From: Symbiodinium microadriaticum
Taxonomy: Eukaryota; Sar; Dinophyceae; Suessiales; Symbiodiniaceae
DNA: 64,000 nt
Assembly: GCA_001939145.1 (NCBI GenBank)
Contig: LSRX01000716.1
Location: 154,054-218,053 of the forward strand
Direction: 5' to 3'
Shown here: one piece after another, positions 50,370 to 60,900 of the stretch
Position numbering within the stretch: the stretch's first letter is position 1
How the letters are laid out: each line of letters starts with the position of its first letter
Notes under the pieces: model-generated
Told to the model about the DNA's origin: nothing
The model's input: the letters and a program-made list of their open reading frames with translations, nothing else
The model's database searches: none
Made by a program: the position numbers and the translations under genes

Positions 50370-51227
50370 GCTACTACTGCAGGGCTGCAGCTGCTGCACA
50401 TCTGGCAGCCGTGTTGATTATGACTAAGCCAAACTCTATATGCCGTCCAGTAGAGAGTCCAGCTTTGGATGCCAACGATTGATCAGAGTAAGGATGGCTT
50501 CCTTCGGCATCGGAGCGCTACTCGTAACTGCAGTGTTCGTCCTCGCCATCGCCGTCAATGCTGTGGTCTCGTCTTCTGCTCAGCATTTCCGACGTTCGTC
50601 TTGCATGTGCAGTTCGCAACTTTCCGGAGCTCGAAACCCAAATAAGACTAGCAATCTGCACAATCCTTGAACCCGAAGCGCTCGGAACCGGGCCCAAGCC
50701 GAAGCCTCGACCTTGAGGCGCAAAGCTTTGCCTTCGCCACATTGGAAGGCTTTGGCAGGTCCCGGTACCATGGCCGGCCTGCTTTGGGCCTTAGGCAACT
50801 TCTTCCAGGCAGAGACGAGTCCACGAGAATTCTTTGAGTTTTTGGCCTTGTGGCTGTTGAGCTCTTGCCAGACTGCCGCCGTCGTCAGAGGAGGCAGCGC
50901 GGCCTGGACAGCATTCGAAGCCCAGAAGTGCCTTTAAGATCTTCTAGACGCCAAAGGCCAGGTCTGCACATTGTTTGGGTCTGCTAGTGCTCTCAGCAGA
51001 GGCTGTGATGCTGCCTGCTAACCAAGCCATTCAATTGGTGACCTCGGGAGCCTTTGGTCTGCTCTACTATCATGAGGCCGGCGCTCCCAGTCGCATCTTA
51101 GCGGAGAGACTCCTGGCTGGCTCAGGTTCCAACCGCACGTCGAGCAGTGTTCTGGACTGCCGCGGCGCTCTGGACCTTGGGGTGCATCATCCTTCTGAGC
51201 AAGGAGCCGTGTCCAGGTAGCAGGTGA
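47372..51227 (+). CDS. TMEM144-like multi-span transporter, many exons
   Basis: A series of short hydrophobic coding pieces in the right order for a TMEM144-type (DUF1632) carrier: VALLFSLLGGFFMGAYPVPIKAL (split, 47381-47449); HPVIFQCYKT (47530-47559); GSISTFLVFWLVLGESMKE (about 48042-48100); TVGYLLAAAVGEGLM (about 49423-49470); a loop FVLGEDPSKCPPDFVEAF (about 49640-49695); ALLVTAVFVLAIAVNAVV (about 50515-50570); GTMAGLLWALGNFF (50764-50808); NQAIQLVTSGAFGLLYYHE (about 51021-51077); and the last helix ALWTLGCIILLSKEP (51165-51210), ending at a TGA at 51225-51227. Such proteins are ~10-helix putative sugar or nucleotide-sugar carriers in membranes. Exon borders are mostly unknown and several exons are probably missing from this list. 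The N-terminus is undefined. Confidence 0.6.
48307..48622. repeat. (ATC/CATCGT)n microsatellite
   Basis: Pure and interrupted CAT/CGT trinucleotide runs (ATCATCATC ..., CATCGTCGTCGTCATCATCG). Long isoleucine, valine or histidine frames here are artefacts of the repeat. It lies in an intron of the TMEM144-like gene. Confidence 0.95.
49140..49257. repeat. (GAGGACGAGGA)n microsatellite-like tract
   Basis: Purine-rich GAGGAC/GAGGAG repeats encode a poly-acidic string on + (EDEEEEEDKEDEEYEE) and a Leu-rich one on minus. Probably intronic. An ORF around it (48985-49413) is not trusted. Confidence 0.8.
50163..50382. repeat. (CTG)n-(CTACTC)n-(CTA)n compound microsatellite
   Basis: TGCTGCTGC run (about 50171-50202), then ~17 ACTCCT hexamers (50203-50306), then ACTACT run to 50370. 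All long frames here (poly-Leu, Ser/Arg, Val/Gly, Thr/Pro) are repeat translations. Confidence 0.97.
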
Positions 51228-54200
51228 TCTATGACCGAGGGCACAGAAAGGAGAGCACGCCCCTGTCTCGGCAATCCCCCCCTCCCGGTTATGCACATGT
51301 CAAGGACCTAGGAAAAAACCATAGGACATCATAGGACTCCCAGGCAGCACAGGCATAACAAGGTGATGTTTGAGCAGAGAGGGAGGGGCAAAGGGGAGCA
51401 GCAAATGACGAGGAGAAGTCCTGAGCTGCGTGCGCAGCGCTGTTTCACCGGATGCCTGCCATGCTTCGACCCCTGTACAGCGATGGTGCGGGCGCAACCC
51501 AAAGAAGCCGGGTCTAGAGTGGGCGAGCGGTGTGTGTGGAACTCTAATCAGTGCTGGATGTAGCATGATGTGTTCCTGGCCTGAGGCTGGGGCGCTTTCT
51601 GGGCAAGCGCCCTCAGAGCTCCGCCCCGAGAGCGGAAGAGCCGACGCTTCTCGCCTGGTGTTTGGGAGAGCCGCTCGCCTCTTGCTCCCCCAGGATGCAC
51701 CGCCACTTCCCGCAGCGGTGCGGGTGAGGAACTCGGTCTTGACTGCCTCTGCGTTTCAGAAGCCTACATGTGCTAAGGCGGCAGTGCCCGAGGAGGGCGG
51801 CTTCGTAGTGCGACCGCTGACAAAGCCGTTGCCTCCGGAGGCAGGTCCCACAGGTCGCTCCATGCTCTTTCGAGCTTCAGCTTGACCTTTTGAGTGCGTG
51901 CACGAGGTGCTCTGCGTACAGAACAAGGCTGGCAAGACATGTTACTTGAGTCTGTGGGAGGAACGCGGAGATTCGTGGGGTCTGAGCAGACGACTAGTTT
52001 TGCTGCCTTGCCCTGGCTGCACTGAGGCGTAATTGCGAGGCTGAGAGAATCACGCTAGGATTTGGGCCTGTACGCTGCACTCGTCCTGCAGGGTCGATGT
52101 CTCTTGGCACCACGGCGTGAGGTTCATGCGGAACTAGGCGGCTTGGACTTGAACTGTCATGACTTACGCAGGAATATGTAGCCATGTCTCTTGCTTGCCA
52201 TCTCAACAAAGGCTTTCCTGAACCCGCTTTGATCAGCAACGAGGTGACTGAAGTTATGTTCATGTATGCATTATGTTACTTGGGGGAGGCCTTGAGGCTC
52301 AGTGCAACGTTGCCAGGTGTTTGCGGAGGTCCGATATGGCTTAGCTCCTTCCGTGGTGCAGCGCTTGGACTTCGAAGACATCCGAGAAGGCCACTGGAAG
52401 TGTTGCGGTCAGTGATTCATGCTTTTCCCGGCGCGGCTGGCGCAGGGACGCTGCGTCTCTTCGCAATCCCTGGCTTCGAAGGGGATGTGCGAGTCGTGAC
52501 TGTTGTGGATGAGACGGCAGCCACGGAAGTTCTGGCACAGATCGGGCACGCTGGCATGCTAGGCAATGCAGGTGCGCTTGAGTTGAGCTGCGTGGGATTG
52601 CTTGAGTCTTGCCGTTAGATAGATGACCTTGCTCAGCTGAGATCTCATGCTTTTCAGGTTTGCAGAGGAAGAGGCTTTCAGAGTTTCTCCATGCCGCAGC
52701 GGCATCTCCTTCGGCAGCCAAGTGGCCGACAACAGCAGAGGCCACGAAAAGACCGAGTGTTGACCAGTCAATGCTCCTGTGCAAATCTGCACAAATTCAG
52801 TCCGATCGGCAGGTAACATCCGGTAACTTCGCCGAGAGCCTGTTGCAGAGGCTGTGACATCGGGTGTGTACACTTTCTCAGATCACTACAGCCACTCAGC
52901 TTGTTGTAGTCCTGCAGTCACCGGCTTAGCCTTAGCAGCAGTTGTACAAGCAGGAGCAGTAACGCGGTGGTCGTGCTTTTGCTTGTGGTCGCGGTAGGAA
53001 GTAGGTAGTAAGTATAGGTCAGGTAGTCGGCAGTCCGTAGTTGGTCGTAGATGCATGTCTAGGTAGTAGATCTGGTAGGTAGTCGTCAGTCGGTAGTAGG
53101 TTATTGGGAGCGTGGAGTCGGGTAACTCGCGTCTTCCCACATGCATCCGTAAGGAACTGGCAGCCATGCCTGGCCAGTGGTGACGTGCACATCCCTGAAA
53201 GCTCGCATCCATACCTAGCCAACGGCAGTGTCCACTCTGCCGACTTTTGGGTTTTGGGGTTCTAGGGTTGAGAGTTGCGAAGTTGCAGCTCTCTGGCTTG
53301 TTCAAAACACCAAGCCCCAAGAATTTTGCGGAAGTCCGCACAAACATTCAGGAACCACGAGTCGGGAAACACTCACTGCCGAATCGGGGAACAGCTAGCA
53401 TCCAAAATCAGCGAACGTTTGTTGGATTTGTGACGGCGACTTACTGGATATGCTTGAAGGTGTCACATTGTGGATTTTTGACAACGGGACACATCGGTTC
53501 CCCTGCACCCACTCCTTTTGGGCCATTCGGGCTTGCCACTAATTCTGTCAACTCTGGAAGTAAACCTAGCTTATTCAGAGAGCTTCCTAAAATTCCACAC
53601 CCATCATGGCCGAAGTGCCTACGCAATTGCTGCACGCCTTTTGCTACCCCACCGACCCGGGAACAGAATATTGTCGTATTGCTAAACGGGCACTTCACTC
53701 TTACGCTGTTGACAAAGTGTTGGGGCAGGGGTGGGTGTGTCGGCAAGTGGTGCCGTGGCGATGATCTGCAAGAGATGCCTTTGGGAAAAGGGGATAAATC
53801 CCAATGACACAGGGATCGCAGGGTCGTAGAAGGCATAACTGTTTGAACCGGCCTGTGCCTTCTTGTGCACTTGATGGCCAGGCCTGCACCAGAAGAGCTG
53901 CGTGGTGCGGCGGCGGATGAAAGTGGGCTCTTCCCTCACCAGGCGAGGGACTTCTTGGGTGCTTCAGCACATGCTGCTCTTGCAATCGCCCCTGCATGAA
54001 TCTCCAGTTGCAAACTGCGATCGCCTTACTGGGGACCTACCAGCCTAAACTCAAACCAACTTGAGCCACGTGCGCCGAGTCTTGCCTTCACGTATGTGCC
54101 GGTGGTCGTCATGCGGATGCAAAACAATGTAGGCCACCGTCAAAAAACTGAAGAGACACATTCACATGCGTCGCAGCAACAATAAGTTAGAATGAATAGC

Positions 54201-54660
54201 CAGCGCCCTAGTGCTGGATAGTGCTGGATAGTGCTGGAGGGAGAAACACAAGCGCTTTCCTGCCAGCCCCTCGAAGCAGCAGGCCATCTGAGGCAGAGGC
54301 ACATATTTAAATTGCGACGCTGGCAATGTGGAGGGCTGGAACGTGGTGATGCCCCGAACCAATGCAGCCTTTGCTATTCAAAGATGAAGCTGACCTTCAA
54401 TTGCACCCAGAAGCAATCCGAGCTTCTTCGATCTTACAAAGCCGTGCGCGCACAAACATGGGCACTCTCGGTCGGTTCATCGTCACATTAAGACGCTACT
54501 GCGAGCTTGCAAACAAAGTAAAGTGCTGGCCAAATCGCCAAGTGTGTAATTGTAACGACTTTTACTGGCAGTTTTAGCAAGTTAGTCGGTTGAAAAATGG
54601 CTAAAACGTACAGTCTCTCAAGTGTTACAAAGCTTGGTTTCGAAGTTTTCCTGTTCTGAA
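51228..54660. other. No firm gene; a few exon-like pieces
   Basis: Pieces with protein-like reading: about 52305-52410 (FAEVRYGLAPSVVQRLDFED, then HWKCCG before GTCAGTG), 52446-52580 (FEGDVRVVTVVDETAATEVL) and 52665-52857 (RLSEFLHAAAASPSAAKW). They could be 5' exons of the SNF2 gene or another gene. 53236-54660 shows nothing convincing. AGTGCTGGAT is repeated three times at 54210-54238. Confidence 0.3.
52985..53105. repeat. Degenerate GTAG/GGTAGT simple repeat
   Basis: GGAAGTAGGTAGTAAGTATA, GGTAGTCGGCAGTCCGTAGT and related units. Confidence 0.75.
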
Positions 54661-54949
54661 TGCCGTCGCAAGCAACCAGCCCATGCAAGTACATGCAAGA
54701 AACACTACATGTGTCGAGTGCGTCTTGTTGTCTAGTGGCACAGGATGGAACATGTACATGCGACCTTTCCTGCAACGCTACAATACTAACACGCAGACCG
54801 CGGATTGGAACCCCGAGGGAAAGACATCTTCGAATCCCCCCGACGAGTTGCTGAAGCCCCTTCGCTGGGATGTTTTCCCAGATCCGGCGGTTTGCCGGCT
54901 TTCTGGCGATTTTCAACACTTGCGAAGGTGTGCTACACTGTCTCATTCA

Positions 54950-57900
54950 GCTTTCAGCAATCTGTACGCTGGGCCGCCGTGTTGTTTGTGTCACCTGCGC
55001 CTGCAGGTTGCCACAGTGACATGGATGCAAGGCATCGAGCAAAAAGGAGCCCAGTGCTTCCAGGCATGGCCATGCACCGACCTAACACGCAAGCACATGC
55101 GTGTGTGGAGCAGCAAGCCCTTTGGCAGGTGGCGCCGTTGCGTTTCGCAGGTACCAGCCTGGGATCCTCGTACGATTTGACCCTCCCATGTGGGGGTGTA
55201 GTGGCACACCCGCCTGGTTCAGGAGACTTGGATGCGCAAGTAGGCATCTTGTTGAGGGAAACGTTTGCAGCACGGCTTTTGCTGGCATGCCCACAAGGCA
55301 AAACGCGTATTGTGGCGGCCCTTGCTGCCCGTGACAACGACCGGGAGGCACTTGAGGGCCCCTCGATGGCAAGGACATGGAAGGAGATTGGGCCCTGTGG
55401 CACTCGGTGCGCTCTGAGGTCGGGTCTCCGTCTCCGAGAATCGCCCAGTGGACCTGCGGATCCTGGCCGCTTGATGATCTCACATCTCACGTAAACGGTT
55501 CCACTATTGATAGCAGCCGCCTCTGGTTTGCTACTGAGGGGAGGTGGCTGCAGTGGCTCTGTGGAGACGCCTCACCGAAGCCGCCGCATCCGCCGCAGGC
55601 AAATCTGCTTTGGTGGCACCGAGCATCGCTCAGCGAAAGCGATCCCCCTGAGGCTCCGGTGGTGCCACAGGTGGCAGAGCCGAAGCTGACCTTGCCACTG
55701 GCCCGAACTGTGAGTGAAGAGACAAACTTCCGTGCATTTCCCCCCAAAGTTTGCATCGCAGCCTCTATTGTCATGTATGCGGTGACTTGCAAAGCCTGCA
55801 GTCGAGGAGATACAAGATTCAGCCACCGCTTGGTGGCTGAATACAAGATTCAACTATCGCATTGTGTCATGTCGGTTCAGCCACCGCAGGGTGGCTGAAT
55901 CTGTTCGTGTGGCTTACAGATGTATCGGGAATGAATGTAGTAGATTTACCATGCATGTTGAGGTTGTGCAGACATTTCGTTGCCCACTCAGCGTAAAGCG
56001 TTTATGCCGTTTTGAGTGTGTTGCTTCGTAGTACACGTAAACTTTCTCCGCAGGCATGTACAGACACGATTGGGATGAGCACTGCAAGATATGCCTGCAA
56101 GGTGTTGTCCACTCACCACAATCTCCGTAGGCAAGCTTCATGTGCAGACGCGATTGGGATGGGCACAGCAGGGCACATCAAAAACATGCATGCCCACCGT
56201 GTTGGATTAAGACACCCCAGGTGGCTGAATTCTGCACCCCATGCCAATGCGCACTCCACTTCTGGGGATTACTTCGTTGTGCAGGTTCTTGTGCATGACC
56301 AGCCGGTTTGAAGCCACCTCGCTTGAGTGCAGCGTTATCGTGGGCTTGAAAGTCTGCGGTTGAGCAGATGAGGATTGTTTGTCCCGCTCATCTGGTTCGC
56401 CAGTGGCAGCAGGAGCTGCAAGGCCAAGGCGCTGTCGATACAGAGGCCGCCGATGCACGCATGTCCTCCTGCGAACCTGTGATTTAACCTGAAGCTTAAC
56501 TTGTCCATACGGTCCTTAGCTTCTTGACTCAATGCGTTCTTGATTCGATGTGTCGGACCCGCTTCGTAACGATGGCGAAGGAGTGCAGATGCATCGCAAA
56601 ACTTTTGGCCGTCAGAGTTCCAGCAACGTCCGACACCGGTTGCCCGAACGGGGAAGGTTGAGACTGCGCTGGAGCCTTCGCAGGTCACGGACTATGAGTC
56701 TGTGGAGCACATCATGTTCGAAGCTAGCAAGTGGAAGCGGCTTGTGATTGACGAGCCGCAGGACACTGCCTCGCGAAACACTGATATGAAAGCATCGATA
56801 GCACACTTGCAGGATGTTACAGGGTTCGTGAGTCCTTCGTCCTTCAAAGCTCCTTGTTTTGGTGTGACTGTCTGCCTCCACATTGCAACACCTCCGTGCA
56901 AGTCTTCGGGCGTTATCCCATGGTGCTATTCGCTTAAAGCATGCTGTTTGCCGAGCGCCGTGCATCTGAGCTCGGGCATGCAAGGACTGTCCTGCGTCGG
57001 AGAACTGGCAGTCTTTGCTGGCTCTTGCGGATGGGTTTCGCGATGACGGTCTCCCTGAGCATGGTTCAATTTCCTTCTTCTTTCTTTGGGACTCGTGACT
57101 CGTGGTTCTGCCAGGAGCCGCTATCTGGCTGCTTTGCGGCACTGCTCCCTCCCAGCTGGAGTCCATAGGGCCACTGCTGCTGGGCCGGCGGAACTGGCAC
57201 GTGGCCTGGCGCCAATCCGAGTGGACAGGCCCCGGCTGTCCAAGCCTTTCCCGCTTTGGCAAGAAGGGGCATCTCTGGGGAGCAGGAAGGGCTTCGCAGG
57301 TATTTGCGGACTCGCAGATTTCTAGTATCAGGTTCGGTGGGAGGGACAGTCCGGGGTAGTGTCATTAGCCGCTTTCCGTGGTCTGCCAGCGGTTCTCAGA
57401 AGCATCTTCCGCCAAGAGCAAGCCCCCTGACCCGAAAGAGAAGAACCAAACCCGGCGCCCCAAAAGCACCCGTGCACAGTCCCCTTGTGGTAGGATGGAC
57501 TGCCTTCAGCGCACCCTTTTTGGTCTCCTTAAAGTAACTGGCGCTTAAATCACATCATGCCCACATAGTAAGCCAACATGACCCATGGTACCCCTACAGT
57601 AGCTCATATTGATTCTTGTACCCTATTGTGCCCCACGACTGTTGTGGGAGGCTTCCCACAGCTGGCTCATCTCATCCGGACGCGTTTCCTGGCGGATCCT
57701 CCCTGGGCCTGCCTGCCACGGCCGACCCTGCAATGGCACAACGAGGCCAAGTGCTTCATGGGTTAGGGGGGCCGGGGTTTAGGGTTTAGGGGTTTAGGGG
57801 TTTAGGGTTTAGGGTGGGTTTGCTTGAGGTGGGTGGAGACTTCGAGAGCTTTTTAGGGTTTAGGGCAAACTAGAATCGGGTGTCATTGCAGTTCAGCTTA

Positions 57901-60900
57901 GTATCAGATGCTTTTCGCACACCGTGCATCATGCCACTTCCGCCTATGGTCTGTGCCAAGGTCGATCCTACTGATATGAGGCGAAGGTTATTGCAAACAG
58001 TTAACCCAGGACTCGAAGTGGACAACTCTGAGGTTGAAACCCAGCACCGTGACATTTCCAACTCAATTGGGACCTCAGAGAGGCCCATAGAATGTCAGCT
58101 GCGCTCTTTGCCAGCCCGTGGTGCTCCGGCCCCGGGAAAGCACCGACGCTGCAGTGGCCAACCTCGCCGGCTTCGTCCTGGAGCTCTGGGATTCTTTGGG
58201 ATTCTCTGGGAATCGCTGCAAGAGCTGTGGGTTTCTCCGACCTGTCCTTGCAAGGACAGTGTCCTGCTCCTTTCCTTCGGGGCCGGCACAGCCTTCGCGG
58301 CAGCTCAGGCAAGTGTTGGAGCCTAGCAGTGTAGAACTGACGCAGATCTACTTGCAGGAGAGAGATCAGCTGCTGCTGCAGATGGGATGGTCGGCATCTC
58401 AGCCTCTTAGCACTCCTGGTATGTCCTGGACTGAATCATGCAGCTCATGTCTGCTTGTTGACCCCACTAGCAGCTGGAAGCCAAGAGGTACAACTGCGTG
58501 GGCACGTCCCTGCTTCCACCCGCCGAGCATGCATTGGCGGACTGGGAGGGTACCGTGGCCCAGCGCAGCCAGCAGAAGCTGGAGAAGCTGGCAGAGGACA
58601 TTGCGAAGCTGGAGGCGCCCTGTGCCGAGAAACGGTCCGGTGGCTGAAGGGCCATCAGTTGTGCAGGCAACCGAGAACCAGCAGGGCCTGCGCTACCAGT
58701 TGGCAGGGGGGGACGCTGCCATGGCTCCAGACCTCTCCTTTCTTGCAGTGGAGACGGTGCGCGTCCATCTGGTCTCTCTTCTGCATCTAACTACTTCCGA
58801 TAGCACTGTTATTCGTGCGTCCATTGAAGGCGTTTTTTGTCTTAATTGTCGCTGTTAATCCGGGCTTTGGGGTCCAAGTTTTTTCTGCGAGACTGGAGGC
58901 AGCAGAGAGACAATGCTCGGCCCTGTGCACAAGTTCTAGGGGAAGGGGCGGTTGTGGTACGGGGTTTGATATAGTATCCTTTGCTTCTCCGCGGTCGATA
59001 CGAGTACTGTTTCAGTACACAGAGACTGCGGCGGATAAACCTGCTTTTTCGCTGCCGGCCATCCAAGGAAGGAATGCAAGACGGCCCAGCAGCTTAGTAG
59101 CAAGAGGCAATATAGGAAATATCCCGCTTCGTTGCTTTGCAGAGTTCGCCTCCTTGAAACCCACGGCTTCATATTCCTTCAGACAAGGCTTGGTCCCTCG
59201 TGATTCGCTCATCTTGATTCGTGCAGACAGGGCTGCGCTAGGACCTGGCCAGGGCCACAGGGCCCGGGCCAGGCAAGATCTTTTTAGCGGGTTTACGTCA
59301 ACTTTCTCTGGACAAGTGTCCATCTGGCAAGCGCCATTTTCGGTCATGAAGGGATCCTCCACCAAACCTGACCCTTGTAGACCTGAGCCTTTGGCATGAG
59401 TTGGCTGAGCGGGTCCTAATGCCACCAAGCAGAGGTGTCCGAATCTGCGTGCGCTGCCGAGTGGAACGCCCTCCTCCCGAGCCGGAGCTACGAAGGTGCT
59501 GCTCTTTTTGTCGCGTGTTTCGGAGTTGTGGGGTTGATGCTGGGGCCTTTGCTCTGGGAGGCGCGGTGGCACGGGGAGTCGGCGAAGCGGGCTGCATCGC
59601 CTTGTACGATGAGCCAGCGGATGGCGATTTTGCGGCAGCCGCTACCTCTGCGCAGGCGCGTGCCCCGGGGCTATCTGTGTTACGCGTGCCCGCGACGGTG
59701 AATTGAATAGTCATGTAGTTCAATTAGTTTAATTGAGGCATGCTTCATGTCTGAAGTTCTCTAGTTTTGGGATTTCGAAGCAGCTTCGCAGCGAAGGCCG
59801 CAGGTGCCATCGCCGTGATCTTCGCTGCTGCAGAGTTAGAGAGACCTTTCGGCTACCCTCATGAGAGAGCGCCACCAGGCCGAGCCAAGAACCTTTCCCT
59901 CTTTGCTTCACCGATGTGTCGCGTGCTCTGAAGGCATCCCGGCATGCATGGTGAGCCGTCGCCTGGCACACGCTCTCTTCTCCACCGTGGCCGCCAACCG
60001 GCCAGTCAGGGCGAGAGTGCTGCTGCTTGCGCAGGACCGCTGCTCATGCTCAACTTCGCTTCGAGTGAGTTGAGTTGGCGGAAGGAGAGCCCGGAGGAAG
60101 ATAAAGACGTCGAGGAAGGCCTGGTCTCGGCCGCGAGGCTCAGAGGCTCAAGAAAAGCTCAGAGCGAAAGCCTCGGCCCGCGGATCTCGCGCTTCGCTTG
60201 CTGAGGCCTTCATCGCAGATGATGCTGTTGACACCACCCTACACAGACAGCTCAAGGCTGTGGACGCCACCTTTTCGCGAAGCTGAAGCGCGCCGCTGCC
60301 GCTGGGTGCGGCTGTGCCTCTCTTTGGCGAGGCTTTGCGGGGCGAGCGGGAGCGCTGCGAGCGCTCCCTCCGATTCGCGAGACAGATGCGGGCGCTCCTC
60401 GAGAGGCCCCCGGCCGTTTCTCTTCAGAGCTTCGCAATCGAAAGAGCATTTCAGCTCATCGCCCTGAGGAACGAGGCTCATTGCCCCGTCTGCTTCCAGG
60501 CACTTAGACTCAGACTCTTGCAGAAGTCAGAGCGGCTCTGTTTGTGGAAGATACCCGCAGCTACTGTCAGAAACTCGTTTCCTGCCTTGCCGCCTTGCTG
60601 TGCCTTGCCTTTGCCAGTCTGGAGCAGAGACGGAAGCTTTTGCGGTTCTCCCCGACTGCTCGGGCCCCACAGACCCTGCAAGATGTGCCTCTCTCCCTTG
60701 GTTTCTCTTTGGAGGTTTCCACATTCTCTGTCGCGCCTGCCTTGAGCAGCAGGCCTGTGTGACGGGACCAGCTGCAAAGATGCTGGAACACTCAATGCGT
60801 TCCAGGCCGGCATGGATCCAACTTTTGGCTGCCGGTGGCTGAGGAGTGACCTTGCAGACGCTTGTATCAGTCGAAAGACGAGCAGAGTTATTGCTCGGGT

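Noticed and set aside
50035..50427. Long poly-Leu, Ser/Arg and Val/Gly ORFs on both strands
   Set aside because: They are translations of CTA/CTACTC/CTG microsatellites.
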